From Cellulomonas fengjieae (GTDB lineage Bacteria; Actinomycetota; Actinomycetes; Actinomycetales; Cellulomonadaceae), in NCBI RefSeq assembly GCF_018388465.1, contig NZ_CP074404.1:2046001-2110000 (forward strand): DNA of 64,000 bases, read 5' to 3'. Of this stretch, positions 9,080 through 19,038 are shown in pieces. The stretch's first letter is position 1; each line of letters starts with the position of its first letter. The position numbers and the translations under genes are program-made. The notes under the pieces are model-generated. The model did no database searches, was not told the DNA's origin, and saw nothing but the letters and a program-made list of their open reading frames with translations.

Positions 9080-10974
9080 CAGTGCTCGTTCCCCTCGGTG
9101 CGCCCGGACTCGGGCTCGGACTGCTGGCTGGCGTCGACCGGCGCGTCCGCGGCGGCCTTCTGCTCGGCGGCGCGTGCCGCGGCCCGGCGCTCGGCGATCG
9201 TCAGACCGCCCCCGCCACCGCCCCCGGCGCCGACTGCGACCGGGACACGGGTCGTCGTCTCGGACTCCAGGGCCGCGTCCTCGACGGGCGCGTCCTCGGG
9301 CGTCGCCGAGCCGGAGACCACGCGTCCGCGGCCCACGTAACGGGTTCCCGGTGCTCCCAGCCGCCGCGGGTCCAGGCCGGAGAGCCGGTGCCCCTGGCCG
9401 AAGAACTTGGTCCGGGCGATGAGCTGCATGATCGGGTGCGTGAACATGAAGACCACGATCACGTCGATCAGGGTGGTCAGACCGAGGGTGAACGCGAAGC
9501 CGCGGACGCTGCCCACGGCGAGCACGTAGAGCACGATCGCGGCCAGGAAGTTCACCGCGTCGGACGCCAGGATGGTGCGGCGGGCCCGCTCCCAGCCGCG
9601 GTCGACCGCCGCCACGAGCGTGCGGCCCTCGCGCAGCTCGTCACGGATCCGTTCGAAGTACACGATGAACGAGTCCGCGGTGATGCCGATGGCGACGATC
9701 AGGCCGGCCACACCGGGCAGCGAGAGCCGGTAGCCCTGCGTCCAGGACAGCAGGGTGATGACCCCGTAGGTGAGCAGCCCTGCGACGACCAGGGAGGCCA
9801 CGGTCACCAGACCGAGCGCCCGGTACTGCAGCAGCGAGTAGATGACGACCAGGCCGAGCCCGATCAGACCGGCGAGCAGGCCCTTCTCGAGCTGCTCGGA
9901 ACCGAGCGTCGCCGAGATCTGCTCCTCGCTCTCCACCGTGAACGTCAGCGGAAGCGAACCGAAGTTGAGCTGGTTGGCCAGGCTGGCCGCCGTCTCACGC
10001 GTGAACGTGCCGGAGATCTCCGCCTTGCCGTCCGAGATGATCACGCCGGTGTCCAGGCTCGGGGCCGAGATCACGAGGCCGTCGAGCACCATCGCGAACT
10101 GGTTCTGCGGCGGCGTGCCGGCCAGGCTCTGCAGACGCGTCGTGACGTCGGTGAACTGCGTGGTGCCCTTCGAGTCGAACGCGATGTTGACGACCCACTG
10201 GTTGGTCGTCGCACCGGTGGACGTCACTCCCAGGCCCGAGCTCGCGCTGGAGATGCGCGCACCCTCGATCTCGACCGGACCAAGGATGTACTTCGCGCTG
10301 CCGTCCTGGCTGCACGTGACGAAGGCCTTGTCCGGGTCGCCGTTGACGCCACCGGTCAGGTTGGCGGCGTCGGTGCAGTCCAGGGCGTCGAACTGGGCCT
10401 GGACCGCCGGGGTGATGTAGTACGCCGCGTCGCTCGGGGTGTCGGGCGCCGCCTTCGCCGGCTCGTCCGAGGGCTCCTCGGCTGCGGCGGTCGGCTCGGG
10501 CGTGGCGGCCGGCGCCGCCGGGTCCGTACCCGCCACGGACTCGGTGGGCTCCGGCGTCGGGGTGGTGTCCGTCGGCGTCGGGTTCCCGATGGCCAGCACC
10601 GGGCGGAAGGCCATCTGCGCCGACGTGCGGACCAGCTCGAGCGTCTCCTCGCTGGGGTTGCCCGGCAGCGCGACGACGATCTTGCCGCCGCTCTGGCTCG
10701 TGATCTCCGCCTCCGCCACGCCGGACGAGTCGACGCGCTGGCGGATGACGTCGATCGCCTGCGTGATCGACGCCGAGGTGACATCCTCGCCGCTGTCCGC
10801 GACCGGGGTCAGCACGATCTGCGTCCCGCCCTCGAGGTCGAGCGCGAGGTTCGGCGTCAACGACGCGGTGGACCACTTGGTCCCCGCGGCGATGCTGCCG
10901 AGGAGCGCGAACACGAGGACGGCGAGCACGACGAGCGTGCGGACGGGCCTCTGGCGGCGTGTAGGAGGAGCCAA
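9079..10974 (-). CDS. secD: Protein translocase subunit SecD
   Basis: 631-residue large subunit of SecDF. It has an N-terminal membrane segment (~13-30), the P1 head region beginning LDLEGGTQIVLTP (~44-56), and a long Pro/Thr/Ala insertion (~150-190) in the extracytoplasmic region that is an actinobacterial embellishment. A block of five membrane segments (~365-530) contains GIVDSFIVYFERI-like sequence (here TADSFIVYFERIRDEL). The C-terminus is long, acidic and Gly-rich. The start is TTG at 10974; the upstream Shine-Dalgarno is weak, so the start is less certain than the family. The stop overlaps the secF ATG by one base. yajC lies 84 bases upstream. Confidence 0.96.
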   Translation of the reverse strand: MAPPTRRQRPVRTLVVLAVLVFALLGSIAAGTKWSTASLTPNLALDLEGGTQIVLTPVADSGEDVTSASITQAIDVIRQRVDSSGVAEAEITSQSGGKIVVALPGNPSEETLELVRTSAQMAFRPVLAIGNPTPTDTTPTPEPTESVAGTDPAAPAATPEPTAAAEEPSDEPAKAAPDTPSDAAYYITPAVQAQFDALDCTDAANLTGGVNGDPDKAFVTCSQDGSAKYILGPVEIEGARISSASSGLGVTSTGATTNQWVVNIAFDSKGTTQFTDVTTRLQSLAGTPPQNQFAMVLDGLVISAPSLDTGVIISDGKAEISGTFTRETAASLANQLNFGSLPLTFTVESEEQISATLGSEQLEKGLLAGLIGLGLVVIYSLLQYRALGLVTVASLVVAGLLTYGVITLLSWTQGYRLSLPGVAGLIVAIGITADSFIVYFERIRDELREGRTLVAAVDRGWERARRTILASDAVNFLAAIVLYVLAVGSVRGFAFTLGLTTLIDVIVVFMFTHPIMQLIARTKFFGQGHRLSGLDPRRLGAPGTRYVGRGRVVSGSATPEDAPVEDAALESETTTRVPVAVGAGGGGGGGLTIAERRAAARAAEQKAAADAPVDASQQSEPESGRTEGNEH

Positions 10975-11058
10975 CGGAGTTCTTCTCTCGTGCGCGCACC
11001 GGCCGCGCGGGCGGCCGGTGGGGTCGAGGTCCGGGCGTCGTCACCCGGACCGAACGGT

Positions 11059-11478
11059 CTACTTGGTGTCCGGCTCCCCGTCCTTGCGGACCGGAGGCAG
11101 CGTGGACAGGTCGTCCGGGACGTCGATCACGTCGTCGTTCGCGCGGCTGATGCGGTCGGCATCGGTCACCACGGTGTCCTCGTCAGCGAGCTCGTCGACC
11201 TCGTCCGTCTCGTCGTCGATCTCCTCGACCGGCGGCTCGATCTTCTTCGCGATCGCGGCCCGGATCCAGCGGGTGTGGGCGCCGGGGCTCGACTCGAGCG
11301 TGATGACGTCGTCCTCGACCGCCACGACGGTGCCGAGCAGACCGGAGGCCGTCATGACCTCGTCTCCGGGGACCAGGTTGTTCCGGAACTCCTGCGCCAT
11401 CTTCTGCTGCTTGCGGGTACGGCTCGACATGAGCCAGAGGGCGCCCAGGGCGATGGCCATGATGATGATGAGTTCCAC
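11059..11478 (-). CDS. yajC: Preprotein translocase subunit YajC
   Basis: 139-residue small membrane protein accessory to SecDF. An N-terminal hydrophobic segment (MELIIIMAIALGALWLM, 1-17) is followed by the YajC signature RTRKQQKMAQEF and the beta-rich LVPGDEVMTASGLLGTV block (~35-51). The C-terminal ~55 residues form an acidic tail rich in Asp/Glu that is longer than in proteobacterial YajC. GTG at 11478 is chosen because it begins right at the membrane segment and GGAG lies ten bases upstream. Position directly before secD and after ruvB matches the conserved ruvCAB-yajC-secDF order. Confidence 0.94.
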   Translation of the reverse strand: MELIIIMAIALGALWLMSSRTRKQQKMAQEFRNNLVPGDEVMTASGLLGTVVAVEDDVITLESSPGAHTRWIRAAIAKKIEPPVEEIDDETDEVDELADEDTVVTDADRISRANDDVIDVPDDLSTLPPVRKDGEPDTK

Positions 11479-11584
11479 TGCAGTACAGCTCCGATCGGGG
11501 TGGTGTGTCCGCCGCAGTCTAGGCGCAGCGGCTCGCCGCTCCAACGCATGGAGCCGCCCGAGGGTTCCGCGATCGGGCCGCGGG

Positions 11585-12643
11585 TCAGCCGAAGAGCGTG
11601 CCGGAAGCGGCGGGCACCTGGAGCCCGAGGTGCGCCCAGGCGGCCGGCAGGGCGACCCGACCACGGGGGGTGCGGCCGATCAGGCCCTCGCGCACGAGGA
11701 ACGGCTCAGCCACCGTCTCGACGGTCTCGGGCTCCTCACCGACCGCGACGGCGAGCGTGGTCAGACCCACCGGTCCCCCGCCGAACCGCGTGCACAGTGC
11801 CGTGAGCACCGCGCGGTCTAGCCGGTCCAGCCCGAGGTCGTCGACCTCGTAGACCTCGAGCGCCGCGCGCGCTGCAACGAGGCTCAGCGTGCCGTCCCCG
11901 CGCACCTCCGCCCAGTCGCGCACGCGCCTGAGCAGGCGGTTCGCGATCCGAGGCGTGCCGCGCGAGCGCGCCGCGAGCTCGGCCGCGGCGGTGTGGTCCA
12001 GCGGGACACCGAGCAGCCCGGCCGACCGCACGAGCACGCGCTCGAGGTCGTCCGCCGAGTAGAAGTCGAGGTGCGCGGTGAAGCCGAACCGGTCGCGCAG
12101 CGGTGCGGGGAGCAGCCCGGCGCGCGTGGTCGCACCGACGACCGTGAACGGTGGGAGGGTCAGCGGGATCGCGCTGGCGCCGGCTCCCTTGCCGACGATC
12201 ACGTCGACCCGGAAGTCCTCCATCGCCATGTACAGCAGCTCCTCGGCGGGCCGAGCGAGCCGGTGGATCTCGTCGATGAACAGGACCTCGCCCTCCTCGA
12301 GCGAGGACAGGACGGCCGCGAGATCGCCCGCATGCTGGATGGCCGGGCCGCTGGTGACCCGCAGAGGCGCCCCCATCTCCGCCGCGATGATCATCGCGAG
12401 CGTCGTCTTGCCGAGCCCGGGAGGCCCCGAGAGCAGCACGTGGTCGGGCGCCTTGCCACGACCGCGGGCCGCGTCGAGCACGAGCGAGAGCTGGTCGCGC
12501 ACCACGCGCTGCCCGACGAACTCGTCGAGCCGGCGCGGACGCAGGGCCGCCTCGGCCGCACGCTCCAGGTCGTCGGCACCCGCCTGCACGAGCGACTCGG
12601 CGGCGAAGCGTTCGGTCACCAGCTCCTCGCGCTCCTCAGCCAT
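11585..12643 (-). CDS. ruvB: Holliday junction branch-migration ATPase RuvB
   Basis: AAA+ helicase motor that drives branch migration of Holliday junctions with RuvA; 352 residues from the chosen start. The Walker A motif reads [11 protein letters not shown] (~57-67), Walker B reads LFIDEIHRL (~103-111), and sensor 1 lies in [10 protein letters not shown]. The C-terminal winged-helix domain carries the usual RTPRGR block. ATG at 12643 is chosen ([13 protein letters not shown]); an upstream ATG at 12673 would extend into ruvA. The start overlaps the ruvA stop by eight bases, so translation is coupled. A LexA-type box upstream of ruvA suggests SOS induction of ruvAB. Confidence 0.97.
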   Translation of the reverse strand: MAEEREELVTERFAAESLVQAGADDLERAAEAALRPRRLDEFVGQRVVRDQLSLVLDAARGRGKAPDHVLLSGPPGLGKTTLAMIIAAEMGAPLRVTSGPAIQHAGDLAAVLSSLEEGEVLFIDEIHRLARPAEELLYMAMEDFRVDVIVGKGAGASAIPLTLPPFTVVGATTRAGLLPAPLRDRFGFTAHLDFYSADDLERVLVRSAGLLGVPLDHTAAAELAARSRGTPRIANRLLRRVRDWAEVRGDGTLSLVAARAALEVYEVDDLGLDRLDRAVLTALCTRFGGGPVGLTTLAVAVGEEPETVETVAEPFLVREGLIGRTPRGRVALPAAWAHLGLQVPAASGTLFG

Positions 12644-13247
12644 GCCCGCCCCCGAGCGTCCGCAGCGCCGCACGCAGCACGCCGGCCACCTCGTCGGCCG
12701 CGACCGGGCCCTCGGTGCCCTCGAGCACCGTCGCCACGGCGTCGCCGGCCGCGCGCGCGTTCCAGCCGAGTCCGACCAGCGCCTCGACCACCTGGTCGCG
12801 CCGGTCGCCGCCGAAGACCGCGGCCGCCGGGGCCGAGGTGCTCGCCGGGACGCCGATGCGGTCCTTCAGCTCGAGGACGATGCGCTGCGCGCCCTTGAGG
12901 CCGATCCCGGGCACGCGCTGGAGCGCCTTGAGGTCCTCGTCGACGACCGCTCGGCGCAGCCCGTCCGGGGTGTGCACCGCGAGCATCGCCAGGGCCAGGC
13001 GCGGGCCGACGCCGCTGACGGTCTGCACGACCTCGAAGACCTCGCGCTCGTCGCCGTCCGCGAACCCGAAGAGGGTCAACGCGTCCTCGCGGACCACCAG
13101 GGACGTCTCGAGCTGCGCGGTGGATCCCACCCGCAGTCCCGCGAGGGTGGCCGGCGTGGCGTGCAGCAGCAGGCCTACTCCCCCGACCTCGACCACCGCG
13201 GCGTCGAGCCGCACCGCCTGCACCGTGCCGTGGACCGACGCGATCAC
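12636..13247 (-). CDS. ruvA: Holliday junction DNA-binding protein RuvA
   Basis: 203-residue DNA-binding subunit that recognises four-way junctions and recruits RuvB. The N-terminal OB domain starts [20 protein letters not shown]. Two helix-hairpin-helix motifs are visible as [16 protein letters not shown] (~76-91) and [19 protein letters not shown] (~111-129). The flexible domain III lies at ~150-200. ATG at 13247 is clear. The gene follows ruvC with an 82-base gap that contains a LexA-type box (13304-13319), so ruvAB can probably be induced separately from ruvC. The eight-base overlap with ruvB indicates tight coupling. Confidence 0.96.
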   Translation of the reverse strand: MIASVHGTVQAVRLDAAVVEVGGVGLLLHATPATLAGLRVGSTAQLETSLVVREDALTLFGFADGDEREVFEVVQTVSGVGPRLALAMLAVHTPDGLRRAVVDEDLKALQRVPGIGLKGAQRIVLELKDRIGVPASTSAPAAAVFGGDRRDQVVEALVGLGWNARAAGDAVATVLEGTEGPVAADEVAGVLRAALRTLGGGHG

Positions 13248-13303
13248 CGGCCACCTCCATCGCCTCGAGAGTCAGTCTGCTGCGCACACTCTGACACACG
13301 CAG

Positions 13304-13319
13304 ACGAACAGGTGTACGA
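13304..13319 (-). promoter_or_regulatory. LexA SOS box upstream of ruvAB
   Basis: Plus-strand sequence ACGAACAGGTGTACGA closely matches the Gram-positive/actinobacterial LexA operator CGAAC-N4-GTTCG; the right half has GTAC instead of GTTC. It lies about 57 bases upstream of the ruvA start and downstream of ruvC, where a DNA-damage-inducible ruvAB promoter would be expected. Confidence 0.75.
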
Positions 13320-13329
13320 AGACACGCGG

Positions 13330-13896
13330 TCACCCGCGGCGCCGGGCCGCCTGCTCCGCGGTCGCCCACGCGCGCTGCGCGGCGGTCAGCGAGCCGGGAG
13401 CCCGCTGTGGTGCGCCCAGGGCTCCCGCCGGCCGCCACAGGTGACAGACCGCGAGGGCGAGAGCGTCCGCGGCATCGGCCGGGCGGGGCAGCTCCTCGAG
13501 CCGCAGGAGCCGCTGCACCATGGTCTGGACCTGGGCCTTGTCGGCCCGACCGTTCCCGGTGACCGCGGCCTTGACCTCGCTCGGGGTGTGCAGTGCGACG
13601 GGGATGCGGCGTCGCGCCGCGGCGAGCATCGCGATGCCCGCGACCTGAGCGGTGCCCATCACCGTGCGCAGGTTCTGCTGGGCGAAGACCCGCTCGACCG
13701 CGACGGCGTCGGGCGCGTGCTCCTCCAGCCACTCCTCGAGCTGCCGCTCGATGGCCAGCAGGCGCTGGTCGACGTCCCAGAGCGCGTCCGAGGTGGCGAC
13801 ACCCACCGCCACCATCGACAGCCGCCGCGACGAGTGGCCGTCGACGACGCCAAGACCGCACCGGGTCAGGCCGGGGTCGACTCCGAGGACGCGCAC
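13330..13896 (-). CDS. ruvC: Crossover junction endodeoxyribonuclease RuvC
   Basis: 188-residue Holliday junction resolvase with an RNase H-like fold. The first catalytic Asp is in [12 protein letters not shown] (Asp7), the second acidic residue is the Glu of [16 protein letters not shown] (~residue 70), and the C-terminal pair lies in [13 protein letters not shown] (~142-150). GTG at 13896 gives [10 protein letters not shown], the standard N-terminus; no strong Shine-Dalgarno is visible. yebC lies 95 bases upstream and ruvA 82 bases downstream, both on the minus strand, the canonical actinobacterial order. The C-terminal ~30 residues are Arg/Ala-rich and not conserved. Confidence 0.96.
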   Translation of the reverse strand: MRVLGVDPGLTRCGLGVVDGHSSRRLSMVAVGVATSDALWDVDQRLLAIERQLEEWLEEHAPDAVAVERVFAQQNLRTVMGTAQVAGIAMLAAARRRIPVALHTPSEVKAAVTGNGRADKAQVQTMVQRLLRLEELPRPADAADALALAVCHLWRPAGALGAPQRAPGSLTAAQRAWATAEQAARRRG

Positions 13897-13991
13897 GGCA
13901 CATGGTCCCAGGCGTCCCCGGCCGATCCGGGGAGGCCGCGCCGGACGTCGACGTGACCTGGCCGACGCGCGGCCGGGATCACGCCCGCGCC

Positions 13992-14747
13992 TCAGTCGTT
14001 CTCGAGCTCCGCCATGACCTCGTCGGACGCGTCGAAGTTCGCGTAGACGTTCTGCACGTCGTCCGAGTCCTCGAGCGCGTCGATGAGACGCAGGATCTTG
14101 CGGGCGCCCTCCGCGTCCACCTCGATCTGGGTGGCGGGCCAGAACACGACGTCCGCCGAGTCGTACTCGATGCCCGCGTCCTGCAGCGCCGTGCGCACGG
14201 GCACCAGGTCGGTCGCCTCGGAGAGCACCTCGAAGGCCTCGCCGATGTCGTTGACGTCCTCGCCCCCGGCGTCCAGCACGGCCTCCATCACGGCCTCCTC
14301 GCTGGTCCCCTCCTTGGGCACGATGACGACGCCCTTGCGCGAGAACAGGTAGGACACCGAGCCGGGGTCGGCCATCTGGCCGCCGTTGCGGGTGAACGCG
14401 ACGCGCACGTCCGAGGCCGCCCGGTTGCGGTTGTCGGTCAGGCACTCGACCAGGACCGCGACCCCGCCGGCGCCGTAGCCCTCGTACATGATCGTCGAGT
14501 AGTCGGCGCCGCCGGCCTCCTGGCCGGAGCCGCGCTTCACCGCCCGGTTGATGTTGTCGATCGGGACGGAGTTCTTCTTGGCCTTCTGGACCGCGTCGAA
14601 CAGCGTGGGGTTGCCCGCGAGGTCACCGCCGCCCGTGCGGGCGGCCACCTCGATGTTCTTGATCAGCTTCGCGAACAGCTTGCTCCGCTTGGCGTCGACC
14701 ACGGCCTTCTTGTGCTTGGTGGTGGCCCACTTGGAGTGACCCGACAT
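13992..14747 (-). CDS. yebC: YebC/PmpR family protein
   Basis: 251-residue member of the YebC/PmpR family. Members were described as DNA-binding regulators, and some have more recently been linked to translation of proline-rich stretches; which applies here is unknown. The N-terminus [14 protein letters not shown] is the family hallmark, followed by [13 protein letters not shown] and [11 protein letters not shown], and the acidic central and C-terminal domains are intact. The usual length is about 240-255 residues, so it is full length. ATG at 14747 is unambiguous. It sits between pdxT and ruvC, the conserved actinobacterial position. Confidence 0.96.
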   Translation of the reverse strand: MSGHSKWATTKHKKAVVDAKRSKLFAKLIKNIEVAARTGGGDLAGNPTLFDAVQKAKKNSVPIDNINRAVKRGSGQEAGGADYSTIMYEGYGAGGVAVLVECLTDNRNRAASDVRVAFTRNGGQMADPGSVSYLFSRKGVVIVPKEGTSEEAVMEAVLDAGGEDVNDIGEAFEVLSEATDLVPVRTALQDAGIEYDSADVVFWPATQIEVDAEGARKILRLIDALEDSDDVQNVYANFDASDEVMAELEND

Positions 14748-14814
14748 CGCTTCAGCTACCCCTTCGTCTCCTGTGCATGCCCGGGTGCCCCGGCCTCGGC
14801 TGCTGCGCCGACGG

Positions 14815-15426
14815 TCACAGGCTGTCGCGGACGATCTCTACGAACAGTTGGTGCACCCGGGTGTCTCCGGTGACCTCCGGGTGGAACGAGGTCACGAGCA
14901 ACGGGCCCTGGCGGACGGCCACGATCCTACCGGCGGCGGGGCCCGACTCCACGCGCGCCAGCACGGTGGCGTCGGGACCGACCTCCTCGACCCACGGCGC
15001 GCGGATGAAGACGGCGTGCAGCGGTTGCTCGGCGGCGGCCTGGAGCCCGTCGATGACCAGGTCGGTCTCGAACGACTCCACCTGCCGGCCGAACGCGTTG
15101 CGCCGGACCGTCACGTCGACGCCGCCGAGCGTCTGCTGGCCCTCGATGCCGCCGAGCACCCGGTCCGCGAGCAGGATCATCCCCGCGCACGAGCCGTACG
15201 CGGGCATCCCGTCGCGCAGGCGGGCGCGCACGGGCTCGAACAGGTCGAAGGCGCGCAGGAGCTTGTCCATCGTCGTCGACTCACCGCCGGGGATGACCAG
15301 CGCGTCGACGGTGTCGAGCTCGCGCTCACGGCGCACCGGGACGGCGGTCACGCCGGTCGAGGCCAGGGCGTGCACGTGCTCACGCACGTCTCCCTGCAGG
15401 GCGAGGACTCCGACGGTCACGGTCAC
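14815..15426 (-). CDS. pdxT: Pyridoxal 5'-phosphate synthase glutaminase subunit PdxT
   Basis: Class I glutamine amidotransferase (203 residues) that releases ammonia from glutamine for PdxS in the deoxyxylulose-independent vitamin B6 pathway. The N-terminal [13 protein letters not shown] block, the [12 protein letters not shown] loop (~48-59), the nucleophile Cys in YGSCAGMI (~82) and the His/Glu pair in [10 protein letters not shown] (~178) are all present. The start is GTG at 15426 or 15420; neither has a strong ribosome-binding site. Unusually for a pdxST pair, a Nudix hydrolase gene separates it from pdxS, with 88 bases between the Nudix stop and this start. Confidence 0.95.
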   Translation of the reverse strand: MTVTVGVLALQGDVREHVHALASTGVTAVPVRRERELDTVDALVIPGGESTTMDKLLRAFDLFEPVRARLRDGMPAYGSCAGMILLADRVLGGIEGQQTLGGVDVTVRRNAFGRQVESFETDLVIDGLQAAAEQPLHAVFIRAPWVEEVGPDATVLARVESGPAAGRIVAVRQGPLLVTSFHPEVTGDTRVHQLFVEIVRDSL

Positions 15427-15514
15427 GACGGGAAATTCTAGGCGGTGCCCGGGCACCGACGGGTCCGCCGACCCCGCCGTCGCGGCGACGGCGGGCCCCA
15501 GTCGACGGACCGGT

Positions 15515-16144
15515 CTACTCGCGGACCAGGCCGAGGTGACGCGTGTGACCGTCCCAGGTGGGCAGCAGGCCGCGGACCAGGTCGACGAGACCGTCCGGGA
15601 ACACCTCGATGTCGACGCGGTCGAGGTCGTCGAGCGACCACCAGCGCAGCTCGTCGATGACGTCGAGCTCGAGGTCGGTCCAGCCCGCGCGGTCGGCGCT
15701 GTCGAACGCGGACGCCGGCACGCGTGCGAGGTAGAGGATCTCGTCCTGGCGGCAGTGCTCGGCGAAGAAGTCGAAGATCGCCGACCGCGTGAACACCGGT
15801 CCGACCACGGCCTCCGGGTCGAGCACGATCCCCGTCTCCTCGCGGACCTCACGCACCGCGGCCGACAGGGCGTCCTCCCCGTCGTCGATGCCGCCACCGA
15901 CCGTGAACCACCAGCTGCGGTCGGGCTGGTCGACGTCGTGCCCGCGGATCAGCAGCACCCGGTCGTCCTCGTCGAGCAGGATCACCCGCGCGGCCTCGCG
16001 GAACAGCAGGCCGTCGTCGTCGCGGCGCCACTCCGGCCCCAGCCCGTGCACCGGACCGCCGCCGTGCGCGCTCGAGCGCGGGGGGACGGCGAAGGCCGCG
16101 GACTCGTCGCCCGCGGCCTCCGGCGTGACAGGGTCCTGCGTCAC
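15515..16144 (-). CDS. Nudix hydrolase coupled to pdxS
   Basis: 209-residue Nudix hydrolase expected to cleave a nucleoside diphosphate linked to another moiety; substrate unknown. The Nudix box G-x5-E-x7-REVREETGI is intact at ~85-108, starting [11 protein letters not shown]. About 35 disordered residues precede the domain. The start is GTG at 16144, which overlaps the pdxS stop by four bases (GTGA), so translation is coupled. The placement between pdxS and pdxT suggests a housekeeping or B6-related job, such as sanitising a phosphorylated metabolite, but that is inference. Mycobacteria have a thioesterase gene at the equivalent position. Confidence 0.9.
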   Translation of the reverse strand: MTQDPVTPEAAGDESAAFAVPPRSSAHGGGPVHGLGPEWRRDDDGLLFREAARVILLDEDDRVLLIRGHDVDQPDRSWWFTVGGGIDDGEDALSAAVREVREETGIVLDPEAVVGPVFTRSAIFDFFAEHCRQDEILYLARVPASAFDSADRAGWTDLELDVIDELRWWSLDDLDRVDIEVFPDGLVDLVRGLLPTWDGHTRHLGLVRE

Positions 16145-17064
16145 CAGCCGCGCTCGGCGAGGCGGTGCGGCTCCGGGACGTCCTCGACGTTGATGCCGAC
16201 CATGGCCTCGCCCAGCCCGCGCGAGACCTTGGCGATGACGTCCGGGTCGTCGAAGAACGTCGTCGCCTTCACGATGGCCGCGGCCCGCTCGGCCGGGTTG
16301 CCCGACTTGAAGATGCCGGAGCCGACGAACACGCCCTCGGCGCCCAGCTGCATCATCATCGCGGCGTCGGAGGGGGTGGCGATGCCGCCCGCGGTGAACA
16401 GCACGACGGGGAGCTTGCCCGCCTGCGCGACCTCCTTGACCAGGTCGTACGGCGCCTGCAGCTCCTTGGCGGCGACGAACAGCTCGTCCTCCGGCAGCGA
16501 GGTCAGGCGGCGGATCTGGTCGCGCAGCGTGCGCATGTGCGTCGTCGCGTTCGACACGTCACCGGTGCCCGCCTCGCCCTTGGAGCGGATCATGGCCGCG
16601 CCCTCGGTGATGCGGCGCAGGGCCTCGCCCAGGTTGGTGGCGCCGCAGACGAACGGGACCGTGAAGGCCCACTTGTCGATGTGGTGCGCGTAGTCGGCGG
16701 GCGTGAGCACCTCGGACTCGTCGATGTAGTCGACACCGAGCGACTGCAGCACCTGCGCCTCGACGAAGTGGCCGATGCGGGCCTTGGCCATCACGGGGAT
16801 GGAGACGGCCTCGATGATGCCGTCGATCAGGTCGGGGTCGCTCATCCGGGCGACACCCCCCTGGGAGCGGATGTCGGCGGGGACGCGCTCGAGGGCCATC
16901 ACGGCGACCGCTCCGGCATCCTCGGCGATCTTGGCCTGCTCCGCGTTGACGACGTCCATGATGACGCCGCCCTTGAGCATCTCCGCCATCCCCCGCTTCA
17001 CGCGGGCGGTGCCGATGACGCCGGCGTGCGTCGCGCTGGTGGACTGGCTGTTCTCGCTGGTCAC
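16141..17064 (-). CDS. pdxS: Pyridoxal 5'-phosphate synthase lyase subunit PdxS
   Basis: Synthase subunit that builds pyridoxal phosphate from ribose 5-phosphate, glyceraldehyde 3-phosphate and ammonia supplied by PdxT. The (beta/alpha)8 barrel is complete: [17 protein letters not shown] with the first Lys, [14 protein letters not shown] containing the catalytic Lys, and [19 protein letters not shown] near the phosphate site. GTG at 17064 is preferred because GTGAGG lies six bases upstream; GTG at 17076 adds four residues. The protein is 307 residues from this start, typical for the family. The stop overlaps the Nudix GTG. Confidence 0.96.
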   Translation of the reverse strand: MTSENSQSTSATHAGVIGTARVKRGMAEMLKGGVIMDVVNAEQAKIAEDAGAVAVMALERVPADIRSQGGVARMSDPDLIDGIIEAVSIPVMAKARIGHFVEAQVLQSLGVDYIDESEVLTPADYAHHIDKWAFTVPFVCGATNLGEALRRITEGAAMIRSKGEAGTGDVSNATTHMRTLRDQIRRLTSLPEDELFVAAKELQAPYDLVKEVAQAGKLPVVLFTAGGIATPSDAAMMMQLGAEGVFVGSGIFKSGNPAERAAAIVKATTFFDDPDVIAKVSRGLGEAMVGINVEDVPEPHRLAERGW

Positions 17065-17161
17065 GTCAAGCCTCACAGATCGTGTGCGGGATTCGGACGG
17101 CCGCGGCGGCGGCCGGATCGGTCAATCGTAGTCCTCGGGCCGTCGATCGCCCGGCCCCGTC

Positions 17162-17818
17162 TCAGCGGGACGACGGGCTCTGCTCGGTGCCGCTGCGGGC
17201 GCCGGGACGGCCCAGGTTCTCGGGCCAGGCGTCGTCCAGCTCCAGGCCCACGGGCTCCGGTGCGTGACCCGCCAGGCGCAGCAGGCGGACCATCGGTCCG
17301 CTGCGTGCCCGCGCCGTCTGGGCGACCGCCTCGTTGTGGAACCGACGGGCCAGCTGCACCCGGTACCAGGACGAGGCCAGCAGCTCGACCAGCTCGTTGC
17401 CCGCGGGGTCCGCGCGCAGCGCGGCGACCTCGTCGGGATCGTCCAGCGCCTCGCGCAGGGTCGCGGACAGCTCGCTCTCGATCCCGCCGCGGTCCACGGG
17501 GACGGTCGTCGTCGTGCCCTCGGGGTGCTCGTCCGGGCCGACGAGCGCCAGGAGGTCCGCCGGCAGCTCGCTCGCCTGGGTGGAGAGCGCGGCCCAGGCC
17601 GCCTCACCGACGAGCACCGAGCTCACCGGGTCCAGCAGCCCGGAGGTCGCCAGCTCGGCGGCCACCGTGGCGCGGCGCACCAGCTGCGCGTCGAGCACGG
17701 CACGCGACGTCCCGACCTTGCGGTGCAGCCGGTCCAGCCGGGAGGCAGCGACCCACACCCACCACAGCACGAGCGCCAGGACGAGCGTCACGTAGACCGT
17801 GATCTCCGACCACATCAT
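17162..17818 (-). CDS. LemA-like membrane protein
   Basis: 218-residue protein with one N-terminal membrane segment (~7-25) and a helical cytosolic or extracellular domain. It resembles LemA-type proteins: LDRLHRKVGTSRAVLDAQL (~28-46) and RFHNEAVAQTARAR (~158-171) correspond to the two conserved helices of that family, but the fit is loose and the function is unknown. A Thr-rich insertion lies at ~100-105 and the C-terminus is disordered. ATG at 17818 overlaps the pimA stop by four bases, so it is probably translated with the phosphatidylinositol mannoside genes and may serve envelope biogenesis. Confidence 0.8.
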   Translation of the reverse strand: MMWSEITVYVTLVLALVLWWVWVAASRLDRLHRKVGTSRAVLDAQLVRRATVAAELATSGLLDPVSSVLVGEAAWAALSTQASELPADLLALVGPDEHPEGTTTTVPVDRGGIESELSATLREALDDPDEVAALRADPAGNELVELLASSWYRVQLARRFHNEAVAQTARARSGPMVRLLRLAGHAPEPVGLELDDAWPENLGRPGARSGTEQSPSSR

Positions 17819-19038
17819 CGGACGTCACCCCGGGCACGGCGCATCTCGAGCAGACGCGCGCCGCGCACGGACGACGGGTCCTCGCGCACCGGGGTCTCCT
17901 GGCCGGCCACGACCATCTCGTACACGGCGAGCACCTGGCCGGTGACGGTCGACCAGTCGTACTGGCGCACCACCTCCAAGGCGTGCGCGGACACGCGTGC
18001 CCGCAGCTCGGCGTCGCCCAGGACCCGCACGAGGGTCCCGGCCAGGTCCTCGCTGTCACCCGTCCGGAACAGGACCCCGGCGGCGCCGTCGTCCAGGACA
18101 CGGGAGAACGCCCCCAGGTCGCTCGCGACGACGGTCGCGCCCGCGCTCATCGCCTCCACCAGGACGATGCCGAAGCTCTCTCCACCGGTCTGCGGGCCGC
18201 AGTACACGTCGACCGAGGCCAGCAGGTTCGCCTTGTCGTCGTCCGAGATGCCGCCGAGGAACTCGACGCTCGCCGCCGCCTCGTCACCGAGGAGCTCGCG
18301 CACCTCGTCGGGGCCCGTCTCGCCGCGCCCCGCCACGAGGAACCTGGCGCCGGGGATCTCGGCCAGCACGCGCGGCACCGCCTCGAGCAGGACCGGCAGG
18401 CCCTTGCGCGCCTCGTCCAGCCGGCCGAGGAAGGCGATGGTCGGTCGCTCGGGCGTGCCGGTCCAGCGCGCGTCGGGCTGCGCGACGGTGAACGCGTCGA
18501 CGTAGACCCCGTTGGGGATGACCACCGCGTCCCCGCCCATGTGCTCGACGAGCGTGCGCCGGGCGTCCTCCGAGACGGCGATCCGGGCACCGATCTTCTC
18601 CAGCGACTGCCGCACCAGCGGATAGGCCATCTGGAGCGGCCGCGACCGGATGAGCGCCGTGTGGAACGTGGCGACGATGGGGCCGTCCGCGATCCAGAGC
18701 GCGAGCATGCCGAGGCTCGGGGTGACCGGCTCGTGCAGGTGCAGCACGTCGAACTCCCCCGCCGCGAGCCACTTGCGCACGCGCGCCGCGGTCACCGGCC
18801 CGAAGGTCATCCGCGCGACCGCGCCGTTGTACCGCACGGGGATCGCCCGCCCGGCCGCGGTCATGTAGGAGGGGATGGGGGTGTCGTCGTCGGCGGGCGC
18901 GAGGACGGACACCGTGTGCCCGCGGGCGATCAGCGCCTCGGCCAGGTCCCGCACGTGGAACTGGACGCCGCCGGGGACGTCGTAGGAGTACGGGCACACG
19001 ATCCCGATCCGCAGCGGGCGCGCTCCGTCCGGGCTCAT
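17815..19038 (-). CDS. pimA: Phosphatidyl-myo-inositol mannosyltransferase PimA
   Basis: GT4-family, GT-B-fold enzyme (407 residues) that transfers mannose from GDP-mannose to phosphatidylinositol on the inner face of the membrane, the first step of phosphatidylinositol mannoside synthesis. The N-terminus RIGIVCPYSYDVPGGVQFHV has the Gly-rich acceptor loop. A His is seen in HLHEPVTPSLGM, and the GT4 E-x7-E element lies in GESFGIVLVEAMSAG (~296-310). GGAGGGGG lies just upstream of the ATG at 19038. Its start overlaps the acyltransferase stop by four bases, and the pgsA - acyltransferase - pimA order matches mycobacteria. Confidence 0.95.
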   Translation of the reverse strand: MSPDGARPLRIGIVCPYSYDVPGGVQFHVRDLAEALIARGHTVSVLAPADDDTPIPSYMTAAGRAIPVRYNGAVARMTFGPVTAARVRKWLAAGEFDVLHLHEPVTPSLGMLALWIADGPIVATFHTALIRSRPLQMAYPLVRQSLEKIGARIAVSEDARRTLVEHMGGDAVVIPNGVYVDAFTVAQPDARWTGTPERPTIAFLGRLDEARKGLPVLLEAVPRVLAEIPGARFLVAGRGETGPDEVRELLGDEAAASVEFLGGISDDDKANLLASVDVYCGPQTGGESFGIVLVEAMSAGATVVASDLGAFSRVLDDGAAGVLFRTGDSEDLAGTLVRVLGDAELRARVSAHALEVVRQYDWSTVTGQVLAVYEMVVAGQETPVREDPSSVRGARLLEMRRARGDVR

